From Paenibacillus sp. LS1 (GTDB lineage Bacteria > Bacillota > Bacilli > Paenibacillales > Paenibacillaceae): a stretch of 64,000 bases of DNA. The position numbers were made by a program, and so were the translations under genes. Shown one piece after another: positions 1 through 8,742 of the stretch; positions within the stretch are counted from its first letter, which is position 1, and each line of letters opens with the position of its first letter. The stretch covers positions 22,561-86,560 of the forward strand of contig NZ_JAPDOE010000017.1 in assembly GCF_026013365.1 (NCBI RefSeq), in the 5' to 3' direction. The notes under the pieces were generated by a model, which was not told the origin of the DNA, did no database searches, and saw only the letters and a program-made list of their open reading frames with translations.

Positions 1-2
1 AT

Positions 3-1169
3 GTTGATGACAACCGTTATATTGATTATCTCGCCGCTTATGGTCCGATTGTTACAGGACATGCTCACCCTCATATTACACAGGCGATTACGGAAGCTGC
101 TGCAAATGGCGTGCTATATGGTACCCCGACTGAACTTGAGATCAAGCTCGCCAAAATGCTGAAGGAAGCTATTCCTTCCATGGATAAAGTTCGTTTTGTA
201 AACTCCGGTACGGAAGCAGTTATGACCACGATTCGGGTCGCTCGTGCCTACACCAAACGCAACAAAATCGTAAAATTCGCCGGGTGTTACCACGGTCACT
301 CCGATCTGGTGCTTGTAGCTGCCGGTTCGGGCCCGTCTACGCTCGGAATTCCTGACAGTGCGGGAGTTCCGGCCAGTATTGCACAAGAAGTCATTACAGT
401 GCCTTACAATGATCTGGATGGCCTGAAAGATGCTTTGGAGCGTTGGGGTGACGATGTTGCTGCGGTCATGGTTGAGCCGATCGTTGGTAACTTCGGTATG
501 GTTATGCCTGAGCCTGGCTTCCTAGAAGGTCTCTGTGCCATGACAAGAGCTAACGGCTCACTGGTTATCTATGACGAGGTCATTACGGCTTTCCGTTTCC
601 ATTACGGTTCTACACAGACGTATGCCGGACTCGATAATCATGCAGAGATTGAACCGGATCTGACGGCTCTTGGTAAAATTATTGGTGGCGGCCTGCCAAT
701 CGGTGCTTACGGCGGACGCAAACACGTTATGGAGCAAGTTGCTCCGCTCGGCCCTGCTTATCAGGCGGGAACGATGGCTGGTAACCCTGCATCCATCTCG
801 GCTGGTATCGCATGTCTGGAGGTCCTGCAAGGCGCGGGTGTATATGAAGAGATGGAACGTCTTGCTATCGACCTGACAGCAGGCCTGCAAGCTTCTGCTG
901 ACCGTCATGGCATTGCACTAACGATTAACCGGATTCGTGGTGCATTCTCCACCCACTTCTGTGACCATCCGGTTACGAACTACGATCATGCTCAAGACAC
1001 GGATGGAGAACTGTTTGCTTCCTTCTTCCGTCACATGCTGAACCGTGGCATTAACCTGGCTCCATCCAAATACGAAGCTTGGTTCCTGACCACTGCTCAT
1101 ACAGACGAGGATGTTCAAGCTACATTGGAAGCCGCAGAAGCTTCTTTCAAGGCGATGGCTCAGGAATAG
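3..1169 (+). CDS. gsaB: Glutamate-1-semialdehyde 2,1-aminomutase, 5'-truncated by the window edge
   Basis: PLP enzyme that converts glutamate-1-semialdehyde to 5-aminolevulinate in tetrapyrrole (haem) synthesis. The frame is open from base 3 to the stop at 1169, giving 388 residues; about 40 N-terminal residues lie outside the window. The first visible residues (DDNRYIDYLAAYGPIVTGHAH) match the N-terminal part of the family. The PLP lysine is in LGKIIGGGLPIGA (codon 675-677), the GTEA phosphate-binding motif and the AGTMAGNP motif are intact. The wording of the conserved blocks resembles the second Bacillus paralog (GsaB/HemL2) more than HemL of the hem operon, and no other hem gene is adjacent; the paralog assignment is inference. 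A terminator follows at 1225-1266. Confidence 0.93.
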   Translation, partial: VDDNRYIDYLAAYGPIVTGHAHPHITQAITEAAANGVLYGTPTELEIKLAKMLKEAIPSMDKVRFVNSGTEAVMTTIRVARAYTKRNKIVKFAGCYHGHSDLVLVAAGSGPSTLGIPDSAGVPASIAQEVITVPYNDLDGLKDALERWGDDVAAVMVEPIVGNFGMVMPEPGFLEGLCAMTRANGSLVIYDEVITAFRFHYGSTQTYAGLDNHAEIEPDLTALGKIIGGGLPIGAYGGRKHVMEQVAPLGPAYQAGTMAGNPASISAGIACLEVLQGAGVYEEMERLAIDLTAGLQASADRHGIALTINRIRGAFSTHFCDHPVTNYDHAQDTDGELFASFFRHMLNRGINLAPSKYEAWFLTTAHTDEDVQATLEAAEASFKAMAQE

Positions 1170-1224
1170 ATCGGATTAATTTCATTCATATTTAGCGTAT
1201 AGGCATTATGATCGAAATTCATGG

Positions 1225-1266
1225 AAAAGGCGTCCAACAAGTGATCAACTTGTGTGGACGCCTTTT
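1225..1266 (+). terminator. Intrinsic terminator after the aminomutase gene
   Basis: Arms AAAAGGCGTCCA and TGGACGCCTTTT extend to an 18-bp stem with one bulged base and a short GATC-centred loop, ending in a T run. It lies 56 bases after the stop codon. Confidence 0.85.
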
Positions 1267-1330
1267 GATGTTTATGGACAACACTCCGATGACAGAGCAG
1301 CCTTCCAGCTGAACATTCCGTTTCTTCAGG

Positions 1331-2725
1331 TTATTTCTGCCTGATCTGAAGTTTCAAAATCTCCTCCCGGATCTTCTGCAGCCCTTCTTCAATTCGCTGC
1401 TTCGGCACATTAGAGATGTTCAATCGCAGCATTTGATCCTGATGTACCTGATATGTTCCCTCCGGATAATACCGTTCTGTCGTATCAACGATGACTCCGC
1501 GCTTTTGGAGCCGGGACATCAGAACACGAAGCGGCATATCACCCGCCAAAGGCAATACCGTGTGCTCTGCTCCTGTACGAGGGGCGTCCTTAAATGGAGC
1601 AAAGTCTGGATATGAGTCCAGTTGCTCATGCACCGTGTGCATCCGGGCAGCATAGCGATTACGAATCACTTTCCTGTGATGAGCAAACATTCCACTGTGG
1701 ACATAGATTTCCAAAGCCGCTTGAGACAGAACAGAGGTATCGATATCGAGCATTTTTTTGTAAGCACCAAAAGACTGGATTAGAGGTGAGGGCAGAACAG
1801 CTACACCAATACGCAGGCCTGGAAACAAAATTTTGGAGTAACTCTTCAGATAGATGACCCGACCTTCCGTATCATAGGACCAGAGCGGGTCCTGTTTCGT
1901 ATTGTCCTCCAGATCGGCCAGATAATCGTCCTCAACCAGATAGACATCGTACCTCTGTGCAAGCCGGATCAGTCTCTTTTTTTCAGCAACCGTTAACGAT
2001 ATGCCTATCGGATTGTGAAAGCGCGGCATGACATAGAAAAACTTAATATCTCCCTCAGCAAACTGACGTTCAAGCGATTCCCAGTCCAGCCCACTCAAGG
2101 CTCGTCTCACACCGGCAATTGGCACATTCAATCCACTCAGTAGGGAGGGCATATTGTGATAAGTCGGTAGTTCCAGCAGTACTTTTCTCTTTCCATTGGG
2201 AAAGGGCATCAACGCAAGTACAGCTAGTGCCTGTTGCACACCTGATGTGATAAAGAACTGCTCTGTTCTCGCAAACACCTGATAATCCGCAAACTGCTTC
2301 TGCAACAGCATGATAAGCGAAGGTAATCCCTGATCCGTGCCATACATAAATAACTCTGCCTGTTTCTTCTCCATCGCCTGATCCACACAATGACGAAAGT
2401 CTGAATAAGGGAACACCCTTGGATCGGGAGCAGCTGAAGCAAAGTCCAACGCTCCCTGCCAGTCCATGTCCTGAGCACCTGTCCCATTCTGTACGGCATA
2501 ATAACCGGATTGAGGTATGGCATACACCAAATGCCGCTGTTCCAGCCACTCATATGCACGAATAGCCGTGCTTACACTGCATTGATATTGTTCTGCTACA
2601 ACTCGAACGGCTGGCAGTCGAATGCCTTTATCTGCCCACTGGCGGCGATCCTGCTGCTGCATCTGTTCCTGAATCCATTGCTTTAACGCTTCGGCAATCA
2701 CTTCGTATTTTCTCAATGCACCCAT
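1331..2725 (-). CDS. MocR-type (GntR-HTH/aminotransferase) transcriptional regulator
   Basis: A 464-residue PdxR/GabR-like regulator. Residues about 10-75 form a GntR winged helix (IRLPAVRVVAEQYQCSVSTAIRAY) and the rest is a fold-type-I aminotransferase domain that binds PLP and senses an effector rather than catalysing. The PLP lysine is in the motif SYSKILFPGLRIG, and the VEDDYLADL aspartate motif is present. It is divergent from the EamA transporter at 2893, the usual arrangement for a MocR regulator and its target. A perfect palindrome sits 12 bases before its start codon (2737-2754). The ATG at 2725 has the sequence GGAGAGGG directly before it, which is very close spacing; a TTG four codons in would be better spaced. 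Confidence 0.9.
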   Translation of the reverse strand: MGALRKYEVIAEALKQWIQEQMQQQDRRQWADKGIRLPAVRVVAEQYQCSVSTAIRAYEWLEQRHLVYAIPQSGYYAVQNGTGAQDMDWQGALDFASAAPDPRVFPYSDFRHCVDQAMEKKQAELFMYGTDQGLPSLIMLLQKQFADYQVFARTEQFFITSGVQQALAVLALMPFPNGKRKVLLELPTYHNMPSLLSGLNVPIAGVRRALSGLDWESLERQFAEGDIKFFYVMPRFHNPIGISLTVAEKKRLIRLAQRYDVYLVEDDYLADLEDNTKQDPLWSYDTEGRVIYLKSYSKILFPGLRIGVAVLPSPLIQSFGAYKKMLDIDTSVLSQAALEIYVHSGMFAHHRKVIRNRYAARMHTVHEQLDSYPDFAPFKDAPRTGAEHTVLPLAGDMPLRVLMSRLQKRGVIVDTTERYYPEGTYQVHQDQMLRLNISNVPKQRIEEGLQKIREEILKLQIRQK

Positions 2726-2736
2726 CCCTCTCCAAC

Positions 2737-2754
2737 AACTGTACCGATACAGTT
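2737..2754. promoter_or_regulatory. Perfect palindrome, probable operator of the MocR regulator
   Basis: AACTGTACCGATACAGTT consists of 7-bp arms AACTGTA/TACAGTT around CCGA. It lies in the 167-base gap between the divergent regulator and the exporter, next to the regulator start, and fits the CTGTA-type sites known for several MocR proteins. Operator role is inferred. Confidence 0.55.
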
Positions 2755-2892
2755 CAACCTTTTATCTATTGTAGCACGAAGTACCCGGCAGTATATTGAA
2801 TAAGGCCAGCAGCACACGCCTACGAACCTGATATGTATTAGGACAATCGTAAGATATACACACTATATAACTACTGCATCGGAGGAACATTC

Positions 2893-3828
2893 ATGAACAC
2901 AGCACGCACTCGGGGATACGCTTATATCGCAGCTGTATTGTACGCGGCTATTATAGGTCTATCTTTTTTATTTGTTAAAATGACTGTCACTGTTGCACAT
3001 CCCATTGATGTGCTTGCACACCGATTCGCCCTGTCGCTGATCGTTGTCAGCATTCCTGTCATTTTTGGTTGGATTAAAATCCGACTTAGCCTTCGTGATC
3101 TGTGGCGAATCATTCCACTGGGACTGTTATCTCCCGTCTTATTTTTTGCCTTTCAAGCCTTTGGGCTCGTATCTTCCAACTCATCGGAAGCCGGTATTAT
3201 TCAGGCCATGGCCCCTGTATTCACACTCGTTCTCGCTTCAGTTTTCCTGAAGGAACGCACATCCACCACGCAGAAGCTGTTCCTGCTGCTGTCTGTTGCT
3301 GGGGTTGTTTTTATTCTCATGATGCGAGGAAGTGTCATGTCAGTGGGTAACCTGAAGGGTATTGCATTATTGCTGCTATCCACAGTCTGTTTTGCAGGTT
3401 ATGGCGTGCTTGCGAGACCGTTAGCCCAGAAGTATAAACCGATGGAATTAACATGGGTCACACTGATGGTTGGCTGTATTGTATTTAACGCCGCTTCCCT
3501 GATCCGGCATGCGTCCAGCGGTTCCATGATGGACTACCTCAAACCACTCGGGGATGCATCCTATCTCGGTGCACTCGCTTATCTGGCGATCCTCTCCACC
3601 ATGATCACCACACTGCTCGCGAGCTATGCCCTGACCCATCTGGAAGCTTCCCAAATGAGTGTATTCAGCAATCTGTCCACACTCATCTCCATCGTAGGGG
3701 GTGCATGGATACTGCATGAACCTGTTAGTGGCTATCACTTTATCGGAGCATTATTGATCATCGCCGGTGTGCTTGGTACCAATATGAGCGGCAGGAAACA
3801 TAGGCTGGTCAGTGGGATCAAAGCGTAA
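2893..3828 (+). CDS. EamA-family (drug/metabolite) transporter
   Basis: 311-residue integral membrane protein with about ten hydrophobic segments in two homologous halves, the layout of the DMT/EamA superfamily. Diagnostic stretches are the end of the first half (SSNSSEAGIIQAMAPVFTLV, around residues 96-115, then LKERTS) and the corresponding end of the second half (SVFSNLSTLISIVGGAWILHEP). The start has a GGAGG at 2881-2885, well spaced. The substrate cannot be read from the sequence; location beside a MocR regulator suggests export of an amino acid or amine-type metabolite, with expression set by that regulator. Confidence 0.92.
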   Translation: MNTARTRGYAYIAAVLYAAIIGLSFLFVKMTVTVAHPIDVLAHRFALSLIVVSIPVIFGWIKIRLSLRDLWRIIPLGLLSPVLFFAFQAFGLVSSNSSEAGIIQAMAPVFTLVLASVFLKERTSTTQKLFLLLSVAGVVFILMMRGSVMSVGNLKGIALLLLSTVCFAGYGVLARPLAQKYKPMELTWVTLMVGCIVFNAASLIRHASSGSMMDYLKPLGDASYLGALAYLAILSTMITTLLASYALTHLEASQMSVFSNLSTLISIVGGAWILHEPVSGYHFIGALLIIAGVLGTNMSGRKHRLVSGIKA

Positions 3829-3942
3829 TCCTTTGTGGAAAGATTTGCTTTGTTTCGTTATTTCTACTAACAGTATGAGAAGACTTGATCACGTTAACAC
3901 TGCTGAGAACAGACCATAAGGGAGAGCGAGGTTCCCCTCAGC

Positions 3943-5049
3943 ATGAAACCAACTAAACCTTCATTTTTGCAAGCTCTAATGCTCATTATGCTAACCGTGG
4001 GCCTGATCAGTCACGTGTTGATTATCCCTGCCCTGCTGGCTGCGGCCAAGCGGGATGCATGGATATCGATTCTGGTGTCTGCAGGTCCTTTTCTGCTGTT
4101 CACCCTCATGCTTGCTTATGTCTCCCGACACCTTCAGCACCAAACGCTAAATAATTGGCTGACCACACATCTGGGCAAACCAATCGGAATGCTGTTCCGC
4201 ATTGGCAACAGCCTCTTCTTTTTATCTGTCATCTATTTCACCTTGTTTGATACAACCACATGGGCCAAAACAAATTATTTGCCTGACACGCCAGTCATTG
4301 CGACAAGTATAGCCTTGATGGCGGTATGTGGATATACCGCCTATAAAGGCATGCGATCACTGGCCTTCACAGCAGGATTGCTGTTGCCTGTCGTTGTACT
4401 GCTTGGCTTTTATGTCGCAATTGTAAATATACAGTACAAGGACTACAGCCGATTGTTGCCTGTGCTTGAACATGGATGGACACCCGTTTTTGAAGGTACA
4501 CTCTATAGTCTGGCCGGGATGTTCGAACTGCTGTTCATCTGGTTTATTCAGCCTCATCTGAGCTCTCGTATTCGATTATGGCAGTACCTGCTACTTGCAT
4601 TCATCATGATTGGATTAACACTGGGTCCATTAATTGGGGCGATTGTTGAATTTGATCCGTTTGAAGCAGCCAAGATGCGTTATCCGGCTTATGAGGAGTG
4701 GAGAATTGCTTCCTTGGGCAAATACATTGCCCAGACTGACTTTTTTTCCATCTACCAGTGGCTAGCAGGCTCTTTTACACGGATTTCCCTCGCCATGTAT
4801 ATTGTGGTTGAGATTTGGAATATTAAAACCGCCATTAGAAGACAAGCTGCCTGCGGGGCACTAACAGTCTTGTTCATTATGATGATGTTATATCCTATGG
4901 ATGATATTACTTTTGAATTAATGCTGGTACATTATATTTTCCCGTTGAATGTGTTATATCTGGGCAGCCTTGGCGTCATCGCAACGGTTGTTGCCTGGTT
5001 CAGTTCGCGCTCTCAGAGGAGGAAACATCATGGAGCACACACGGATTAA
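3943..5049 (+). CDS. Spore germination receptor permease subunit (GerAB/GerKB family)
   Basis: 368 residues with ten predicted membrane spans, matching the endospore germination permease family (APC superfamily). This B subunit sits in the spore inner membrane and is the likely germinant-binding part of a GerA-type receptor. Visible features are the early HVLIIPALLAAAKRDAW segment and the GLILPVVVLLGFYVAI-type central helices. It is the first gene of a tight operon: the next gene begins 20 bases before its stop. The order here is B-A-C rather than the A-B-C of the Bacillus gerA operon. Expression would be expected in the forespore, but no convincing sigma-G promoter was recognised upstream. 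Confidence 0.9.
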   Translation: MKPTKPSFLQALMLIMLTVGLISHVLIIPALLAAAKRDAWISILVSAGPFLLFTLMLAYVSRHLQHQTLNNWLTTHLGKPIGMLFRIGNSLFFLSVIYFTLFDTTTWAKTNYLPDTPVIATSIALMAVCGYTAYKGMRSLAFTAGLLLPVVVLLGFYVAIVNIQYKDYSRLLPVLEHGWTPVFEGTLYSLAGMFELLFIWFIQPHLSSRIRLWQYLLLAFIMIGLTLGPLIGAIVEFDPFEAAKMRYPAYEEWRIASLGKYIAQTDFFSIYQWLAGSFTRISLAMYIVVEIWNIKTAIRRQAACGALTVLFIMMMLYPMDDITFELMLVHYIFPLNVLYLGSLGVIATVVAWFSSRSQRRKHHGAHTD

Positions 5050-6502
5050 CCTAGAGTCCCATGAAGCACTGCTTATCTCACTACAGCAGATGTTCCAGCC
5101 TTGTGCCGACGTTGTTGTCCAATCCTACTCCGTTGGTAATCATCATCCGATTGTGCCTGTTATCATGTTATATTGTGAAGGTTTGACCGACATTCAGCAG
5201 ATTAACAAGTTCATTGTACCTCGTCTTGAACAAAATGAAATAAACGTCAATATTCCCTTACCTGCAGAACTGAGGCTCGTATTGAATCCAATTCAGGATA
5301 TTACAAATATACCTGATATCAATCAACTCTTGTTCAGTGGACAGCTCATACTGCTCTTCGGTAAAGGTGACCCCGCCTACAGCATGGATATCGCTTCAAT
5401 CCCGGGCCGTTCTCCGGAAGAATCGGCGATTGAAACCTCCGTGAAGGGACCACGTGACGGGTTCACCGAAGAACTCAGTACCAATATCGCACTGATCCGC
5501 AAACGAATGAAGACAGACTCGATGTGTTACGAAAAGTTTGTGAAAGGAAAACGATCACAAACGTCTATTGCGTTATTGTACATTGATGACATCATTAACC
5601 CTGACATTCTGAGCGAAGCCCGTAAAAATCTGGATCAGATCGACATTGATGGCGTGATCGGAACGTCTCTTATGGAGAGAAGTATCATGGGTGAAATGAA
5701 AAGTATTTTTCCGCTTACGGACAGCACAGAACGTCCGGATTATGTGGTAGATTCTCTGCTTAACGGGCGCTTTGCCGTCTTGTTTGATGGATCTCCGATC
5801 GCTACAATCGCACCCACCACCTTATTTAACCAACTCAAGTCACCGGAGGATGAAAGTACCCCTTTCTTTATCGTCACCTTTGAACGGATTCTGCGCATTG
5901 CCGGATTGCTGATTGCCTGTTTTTTTCCGGCCTTCTTTATTGGTTTAACCAGCTTCAATGTGGAACAGATTCCACTACCTCTCTTGGCAACCATCGCAGG
6001 CACTCGCATCGGTCTGCCCATGCCGGTTACACTGGAAGCTTTTCTGATGATCTTCATGTTCGAACTGTTTAACGAAGCGGGACGCAGGCTCCCCAGGGCT
6101 TTAGGTCAGACAGTCAGCGTTGTTGGAGGGCTAATTATCGGGGACGCTGCCATCCGCGCAGGCATTACATCTCCGACCATTATTGTGACTGTTGCGATCT
6201 CCGTGATCTCCAGCTATATCCTGGTGAACTCCGTTCTAAGCGGCGTTACCTCCCAGATTCGAATCTATATGCTTCTGGCCTCTTCCGTTCTCGGATTATA
6301 CGGGTTCATGATCGGGCTATTTGCGCTAATTGTGCATCTGGTTTCTCTGGAATGTTATGGTGTGTCCTATCTGTCGCCCGTGTCCCCATTTATTCGGGGA
6401 GATTTCTCCCATTCAGTTTCCATGTTGCCTTCCACACGTCGCAAAAAACGGCCAGCGTCCCTTCATACGGAGGACTCCACTCGAAGAGGAGGAGACTCAT
6501 GA
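5030..6502 (+). CDS. Spore germination receptor subunit A (GerA/GerKA family)
   Basis: 490-residue GerA-family protein. A long hydrophilic N-terminal domain (about 1-275) is followed by membrane spans; family hallmarks include DGVIGTSLMERSIMGE, the NGRFAVLFDGSP stretch and TSFNVEQIPLPLL. The start at 5030 was chosen because AGAGGAGG at 5015-5022 precedes it at good spacing; an earlier in-frame start inside the gerB gene has no ribosome binding site. It overlaps gerB by 20 bases and gerC by ATGA, so the three subunits are translationally coupled. Confidence 0.92.
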   Translation: MEHTRINLESHEALLISLQQMFQPCADVVVQSYSVGNHHPIVPVIMLYCEGLTDIQQINKFIVPRLEQNEINVNIPLPAELRLVLNPIQDITNIPDINQLLFSGQLILLFGKGDPAYSMDIASIPGRSPEESAIETSVKGPRDGFTEELSTNIALIRKRMKTDSMCYEKFVKGKRSQTSIALLYIDDIINPDILSEARKNLDQIDIDGVIGTSLMERSIMGEMKSIFPLTDSTERPDYVVDSLLNGRFAVLFDGSPIATIAPTTLFNQLKSPEDESTPFFIVTFERILRIAGLLIACFFPAFFIGLTSFNVEQIPLPLLATIAGTRIGLPMPVTLEAFLMIFMFELFNEAGRRLPRALGQTVSVVGGLIIGDAAIRAGITSPTIIVTVAISVISSYILVNSVLSGVTSQIRIYMLLASSVLGLYGFMIGLFALIVHLVSLECYGVSYLSPVSPFIRGDFSHSVSMLPSTRRKKRPASLHTEDSTRRGGDS

Positions 6503-7695
6503 AGTGCTTTCTACCGGTAATATGTTGGAGCAAAAAAATTGGACTCCCTCTGATCGCCTGTACGCTGACCTTTCTATTGTCAGGATGTTGGGATTCGAAG
6601 GAAGTGCAAAGTATCAACTTTATCACGGCATTGGGCATTGATTATGTGAAGGACCACTATGTGGCCTATGCGCAAATGATTGATTTTTCGAGCATTGCCA
6701 AACAGGAAGGGCCCACGCCTAGGGAAGAAAGTGACATCTGGATCGGCCAGGGTGAAGGCACAACCATAAATATGGCGGTAAATGACTTGTATCGCAGCTC
6801 GCAGCAGCAGACCTTGTGGACACATGTGAAAGCGATCGTATTAACCCAAAATGCAATGGATGGACATCTACAAGATATCTTCGACACCCTCCTGCATTCC
6901 GGCCAGCTTCGTTACACCCCTTGGATCTATGGGACAGAAGACGATATGAAGGATCTGCTCTCTTCCTCCGCTCTCCTGAATCAGTCGGCACAGACCATTG
7001 AATTGTTTGAGCCCATGAAGCTGTACAGGCAATATTCTGCGTTCGAACCCATTCGGTTGCATCAGTTGCTGGATGGATTTCGCGAGCCTGCCTCGACGAT
7101 TCTTGTCCCATCGGTTACCAATATTAATCGGACATGGACCTATCAGGATAAGAAGCCTTCACTTGTTCAGATGAATGGATTCTATGTCATCACCAGTGGG
7201 CAAAATCAAGGGAAAGTAGATGCCGAGAAGGCCACTGGAGCAAGGTACGTTAACTATGACAAAGTCTATCAGTATCCTCTATACGTTCATCAGGATAATG
7301 AAAAGGTACCCTGTCTGTCTCTTATGCTTCGCAACCCACGCACGATCATGCGAGCCAGGAAGGACGGGAATGGAGTACGGTTTGACCTGACTACGACTGT
7401 AAAGGGCACTATCATTGAAGATCATGGTAAACCACGGCCTGTCCGTACAATGGAACAAGAAGCGGAGCGGCAAATACAGAGCGAGATTCGCAGTACCTTT
7501 CAACAAACACAATCCATGAAAATCGACACCTATGGTCTGGTCGAACACTTGTATCGATACAACTATAAGTTATGGGGTGACCATGCCAACAACCGCGATA
7601 ACCCACTAGAACAGTTCAAGCTCGGAACCGTGGACGTTCAAGTGAACATCCTTAATGCGAATACCTACAAATACAATCCATCCTCAGAAAAGTAA
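6499..7695 (+). CDS. Spore germination lipoprotein, Ger(x)C family
   Basis: 398-residue C subunit of the germinant receptor. A lipoprotein signal peptide ends in the lipobox LLSGC (Cys about residue 28) followed by WDSKEV, the invariant start of mature GerC proteins, so it is anchored on the outer face of the spore inner membrane. The C-terminal third (HLYRYNYKLWGDHANNRD) matches the conserved end of the family. The start codon overlaps the gerA stop (ATGA) and has GAGGAGGAG just upstream. An earlier in-frame start would put gerA-overlapping residues before the signal peptide and is unlikely. Confidence 0.93.
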   Translation: MKCFLPVICWSKKIGLPLIACTLTFLLSGCWDSKEVQSINFITALGIDYVKDHYVAYAQMIDFSSIAKQEGPTPREESDIWIGQGEGTTINMAVNDLYRSSQQQTLWTHVKAIVLTQNAMDGHLQDIFDTLLHSGQLRYTPWIYGTEDDMKDLLSSSALLNQSAQTIELFEPMKLYRQYSAFEPIRLHQLLDGFREPASTILVPSVTNINRTWTYQDKKPSLVQMNGFYVITSGQNQGKVDAEKATGARYVNYDKVYQYPLYVHQDNEKVPCLSLMLRNPRTIMRARKDGNGVRFDLTTTVKGTIIEDHGKPRPVRTMEQEAERQIQSEIRSTFQQTQSMKIDTYGLVEHLYRYNYKLWGDHANNRDNPLEQFKLGTVDVQVNILNANTYKYNPSSEK

Positions 7696-7738
7696 AGACG
7701 GCTCCGTTGCCCTTATCACTCAGGGCTGGAACCGTCTA
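7695..7738 (+). terminator. Imperfect terminator hairpin after the ger operon
   Basis: AGACGG...CCGTCT with an inner CCC/GGG pairing, directly after the gerC stop codon; a weak T-rich stretch follows. It also lies at the 3' side of the converging ASRT gene. Confidence 0.6.
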
Positions 7739-7764
7739 TTTGCATTCTTATTAGCTACTGTCAT

Positions 7765-8181
7765 CTATGCGATGGGAAAAGCAATTACGCTCATTAACGC
7801 CAATTCAGGCTGGGTCGTATCCAGACGACTGTACTGCACAATGACCGGAACGTTACTGGATACCGTTATTGCATAAGGTACGCCTGCTGGAATATGTTGA
7901 CCATCGCTGTGTAGCGATGCTGTACGAATATGCTTCGTTCTTCGACCGGGCACTGTAGCCACAATCTCTTCCAAGGGTTCTCGATCTTCAAAGAAAATCG
8001 TGATCTGCAGCTCCGCATCCACTGTGCCCGTATTGAGTACACAGATGCTCTCATGACTCTCCAGTGTGCCGCTGCTCTCCGGCGGGATGTAGCCATCGGG
8101 GATGACCCAATAGGTATGGCCTTTCGCCTTGTGCTCTCCGATGAAATCGGAAGCATCTTTTTGGTTTGGTTCAAGTGTCAT
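7765..8181 (-). CDS. ASRT-family protein (Anabaena sensory rhodopsin transducer-like)
   Basis: 138-residue soluble protein matching the ASRT family (Pfam ASRT). Family marks are WVIPDGYIPPESSG near residue 25, the SHESICVLNTG strand, TIFFEDREP, the VPGRRTKHIR motif, and VPVIVQYSRLDTTQPELAL near the C terminus. The founding member is a tetrameric beta-barrel partner of a microbial rhodopsin; most members occur without any rhodopsin and have been proposed to bind small molecules, probably sugars. No rhodopsin gene is visible here, and the next genes upstream on the same strand form a pectin-degradation cluster, which supports a sugar-related role (inference). RBS AAAGGAGC precedes the ATG. Confidence 0.88.
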   Translation of the reverse strand: MTLEPNQKDASDFIGEHKAKGHTYWVIPDGYIPPESSGTLESHESICVLNTGTVDAELQITIFFEDREPLEEIVATVPGRRTKHIRTASLHSDGQHIPAGVPYAITVSSNVPVIVQYSRLDTTQPELALMSVIAFPIA

Positions 8182-8229
8182 AAGGTGCTCCTTTCGTCAT
8201 GCAATAATTAGATTAAAAACGTGGGGGTG

Positions 8230-8461
8230 CTCGCGGGGCAGTCGCTTCGGCGGGCAGATCGGGCTGTGGACCGCTGTTGGCTCGGGATTTCTATTCATTC
8301 CCCCATAGCAGGGGAAATCCCGCTCCAAAGGCGGACGCTTCGCTCCCTCTACCCGATTCCGCCCTCCTCCGCTGCTACGCTCGCCTGTTTTTTAAAAGAT
8401 TATTGCCTTCGCTCTTTCGCTGGGCAACTTTGCTGGCTCGTTACTTCGTTTAACTGGCTAC
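8230..8461. repeat. Tandem structured repeat, copy 1 (period about 262 bp)
   Basis: First of two direct repeats, offset 262 bases, roughly 90% identical by eye with two compensating 1-base indels. Each copy holds two palindromes: CGGGATTT...AAATCCCG with an inner CCCC/GGGG pair (about 8283-8323), and GGCGGA...TCCGCC (about 8331-8364). A T6A4 run follows the GC-rich core. The core of about 85 bases starting at AGGGGAAATCCCGC is identical in both copies. Reading frames across the copies are not conserved, so it is not coding. Confidence 0.85.
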
Positions 8462-8491
8462 ATCTTTTAAGACCTTCTAAACCCTGAATAA

Positions 8492-8723
8492 CTCGCGGTG
8501 CAGACGCTTCTGCGGGCGGATCGGGCTGCGGGCCGCTGTTGGCTCGGGATTTCTATTCAATTCCCCCTCAGCAGGGGAAATCCCGCTCCAAAGGCGGACG
8601 CTTCGCTCCCTCTACCCGATTCCGCCCTCCTCCGCTGCTACGCTCGCCTGTTTTTTAAAAAATCATTGCCGCCGCTACTCGCTGGGCAACTTTGTTTCGC
8701 TCGTCACTTTGTTTAACTTGCTT
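8492..8723. repeat. Tandem structured repeat, copy 2
   Basis: Second copy of the element. Differences from copy 1 are mostly at the edges and in the hairpin loop, whereas both stems and the segment down to TTTTTTAAAA are unchanged, which suggests selection or recent duplication. It lies between the stop of the acetylesterase gene (8743) and the ASRT gene, both on the minus strand. No inverted terminal repeats, transposase or target-site duplication were recognised. Confidence 0.85.
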
Positions 8724-8742
8724 AATAATTAAGGACATGAGC

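Noticed and set aside
4949..5029. Upstream extension of the gerA frame
   Set aside because: It overlaps the end of gerB, and the ATG at 5030 has a clear AGAGGAGG; the extension has no ribosome binding site.
8221..8716. Two plus-strand open frames of 88 and 72 codons in the tandem repeat
   Set aside because: Their shared start (RADRA..GRCWLGISI) is lost after the indel in the hairpin loop, so the frame is not conserved between the copies; no ribosome binding site. They are shadows of the repeat.
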